The position numbers and the translations under genes are program-made. 34,586 nucleotides of DNA from an uncultured Gammaproteobacteria bacterium. GTDB lineage: Bacteria; Pseudomonadota; Gammaproteobacteria; Arenicellales; JAANXG01. The stretch covers positions 1 through 34,586 of the forward strand of contig CAMYNX010000021.1 of NCBI GenBank assembly GCA_947259875.1, written 5' to 3'. Each line of letters starts with the position of its first letter. Position 1 is the first letter of the stretch. The notes beneath the pieces were generated by a model that saw only the letters and a program-made list of their open reading frames with translations, did not search any database and was not told the origin of the DNA. Shown here piece by piece: positions 33,250 through 34,586 of this stretch.

Positions 33250-34586
33250 ATGTCCGGCTATACCACGCAAGATATCCGGAATGTGGCGCTTGTTGGCCAC
33301 GCCGGTTCACCCTGCTTCAACACGCGGGGATGATCAACAATGCAGGAAACGTTGAGCGGGGGACCACAACCTCCGATTTCGATCCGCTAGAACAAAAACA
33401 TCAACATTCCCTCCGTTCCACGCTGCTCAACCTGGATTACGGCGGCAAGCACATCAATATCATCGATACGCCTGGATATCCAGATTTTCTAGGACAGACA
33501 TTGAGCGTATTACCAGCGGTAGAGACGGTGGCCATCGTAATCAACGCCCAGACCGGAATCGAGATGTTGGCCCGGCGGCTTATGGACTGGGCGAGTGAAC
33601 AAAATCTGTGCCGTATGATCGTCGTCAATAAAATCGATGCGGATGGCGTAGATCTGGAGGGTGTGTTCAATTCCATACAGCAGACGTTTGGAAAGGAGTG
33701 CCTGGCAATTAATCTGCCGTCCAAAGATGCCACTGAAGTGGTTGACTGTTTTTTTAATCCCTCCGGAGAATCGGATTTCTTTTCGGTCAGTGACGCTCAT
33801 ACTGAGGTGATCGATCAGACCGTAGAGGTGGACGAGGAATTGATGGAAATGTATCTCGAACAAGGAGAAATTGCCCCTGAGCAACTGCACGATGCGTTTG
33901 AGAAAGCATTGCGAGAGGGCCACTTGGTTCCTATTTGTTTTGTTTCTGCGGAAAGTGGAACCGGGGTCAAGGAGTTGTTGGATATTTTTGCGAAATTAAT
34001 GCCGAATCCCACAGAGGGAAACTCGCCACCATTAGTCAAACTGAACGGTGCTGATGAGACGCCGATTGAATTGAAGCCGGATCCAGCTGGACACATTCTT
34101 GCGCACGTTTTTAAAGTTACTTTTGATCCGTACGTAGGAAAACTCGGTATCTTTCGTATTTACCAGGGTACCATTGATAAGGATAGCGAGTTGTTTGTCA
34201 ACGATAGCCGCAAGGCATTCAAGGTCGGTCATTTATTCAAGTTGCAAGGCAAGAAGAACGATGAGATCACCAAAGGAATGCCCGGTGACATCTGTGCAAT
34301 CGCCAAGGTGCCGGATGTTCGGTTTGATAGCATTTTGCACAACTTTCACGATGAAGATGACGTTCATCTCAAACCAATGAATTTTCCCATGCCTTTAGCC
34401 GGGCTCGCGGTATTGGCAAAGAAGCGCGGTGATGAACAGAAGCTTTCAGAAGCCCTGGAAAAGCTGTCGTAGGAGGATCCTTGCATCAAGATTGAACGTG
34501 ATTCGGCGGCCAACGAAACTGTTTTGCGCGGGTTAGGTGATTTGCACCTGCGCACGGCCATAGAGCGCATGGAAGAACTTTACAAT
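33250..34586 (+). pseudogene. EF-G-like translational GTPase, broken by deletion and nonsense codon, 3' truncated by window
   Basis: The gene starts at ATG 33250 (33244 also possible; GGAG upstream) and reads MSGYTTQDIRNVALVGHAGS, then loses frame at about 33309. The expected GKTTLxEA of the nucleotide-binding P-loop is missing. The next codons, TLLQHAG and MINNAGNVERGTT, continue one frame over. Compared with the family a deletion of about 22 bp fits, and the reading frame left behind stops at 33331. The remaining GTPase signatures survive: DTPGYPDF and VNKID. A second lesion, TAG at 34470-34472, interrupts KLS-[TAG]-EDPCIKIERDSAANETVLRGLGDLHL, which continues to the edge. The gene resembles the EF-G2-type paralogue rather than essential FusA. 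A sequencing error in both places is the alternative. Confidence 0.85.

Noticed and set aside
34470-34472. In-frame TAG as a pyrrolysine or recoded codon
   Set aside because: The same gene has lost its P-loop by a frameshifting deletion, so decay or sequence error is the simpler explanation; no recoding signal was seen.

Overview
The window reads as chromosomal DNA of a gammaproteobacterium, possibly of the Chromatiales/Thiotrichales type. The evidence is conserved local order: divergent rpiA/ilvA; the block ygfA - 6S RNA - zapA - zapB-like // ygfB - pepP - ubiH - ubiI-like; a Fur gene with Fur-box-like sites; and a glycine-cleavage operon with a two-subunit P protein behind a tandem glycine riboswitch. 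No tRNA, rRNA, CRISPR array, phage gene or transposase was seen.

Layout. (1) 1-2872: the 3' part of a large FAD/Fe-S dehydrogenase that continues off the left edge. (2) 3141-5402: rpiA and ilvA, divergent. (3) 5449-9266: a 3,718-bp unit carrying a two-gene polymer O-acylation module (an AlgJ/AlgX-like SGNH protein and an AlgI-like MBOAT). It is bounded by a 212-bp direct repeat whose second copy contains a degraded ilvA 3' end, as if circular DNA had integrated at the end of ilvA. (4) 9325-12016: an unrecognised membrane-anchored coiled-coil protein and an Sfp-type phosphopantetheinyl transferase. (5) 12028-13923: a leftward cluster of EVE-domain protein, cyclophilin and ElyC/YdcF-like protein. 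(6) 13975-15366: ygfA, 6S RNA, zapA and zapB-like, leftward. (7) 15572-21179: ygfB, pepP, two ubiquinone-pathway hydroxylases and a CPA1 Na+/H+ antiporter, rightward. (8) 21264-25610: an iron-linked region with a PhnD-like binding protein divergent from fur, and fbpA-fbpB convergent on fur. (9) 25629-31623: promoter, tandem glycine riboswitch, gcvT, gcvH, gcvPA, a thiol peroxidase and gcvPB. (10) 31696-33094: a PfkB kinase and a VOC-fold protein. (11) 33250 to the edge: an EF-G-like GTPase gene that is broken twice.

A family of inverted-repeat-bounded, MITE-like elements recurs. Two long copies (254 and 272 bp) lie inside the gcv operon, one short copy (72 bp) sits between fur and fbpB, and a lone right end follows the second ilvA-end repeat. 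The ends of these elements supply stop codons of neighbouring genes. One copy separates the glycine riboswitch from gcvT.

The gcv genes together make the glycine cleavage complex (T, H and P subunits; the L protein is not here), controlled by glycine through the riboswitch, with a peroxidase co-transcribed. Fur, FbpA/FbpB and possibly the PhnD-like protein form an iron-responsive set. PepP-UbiH-UbiI is the usual ubiquinone-linked cluster. All identifications come from reading motifs and gene order; no database search was run.
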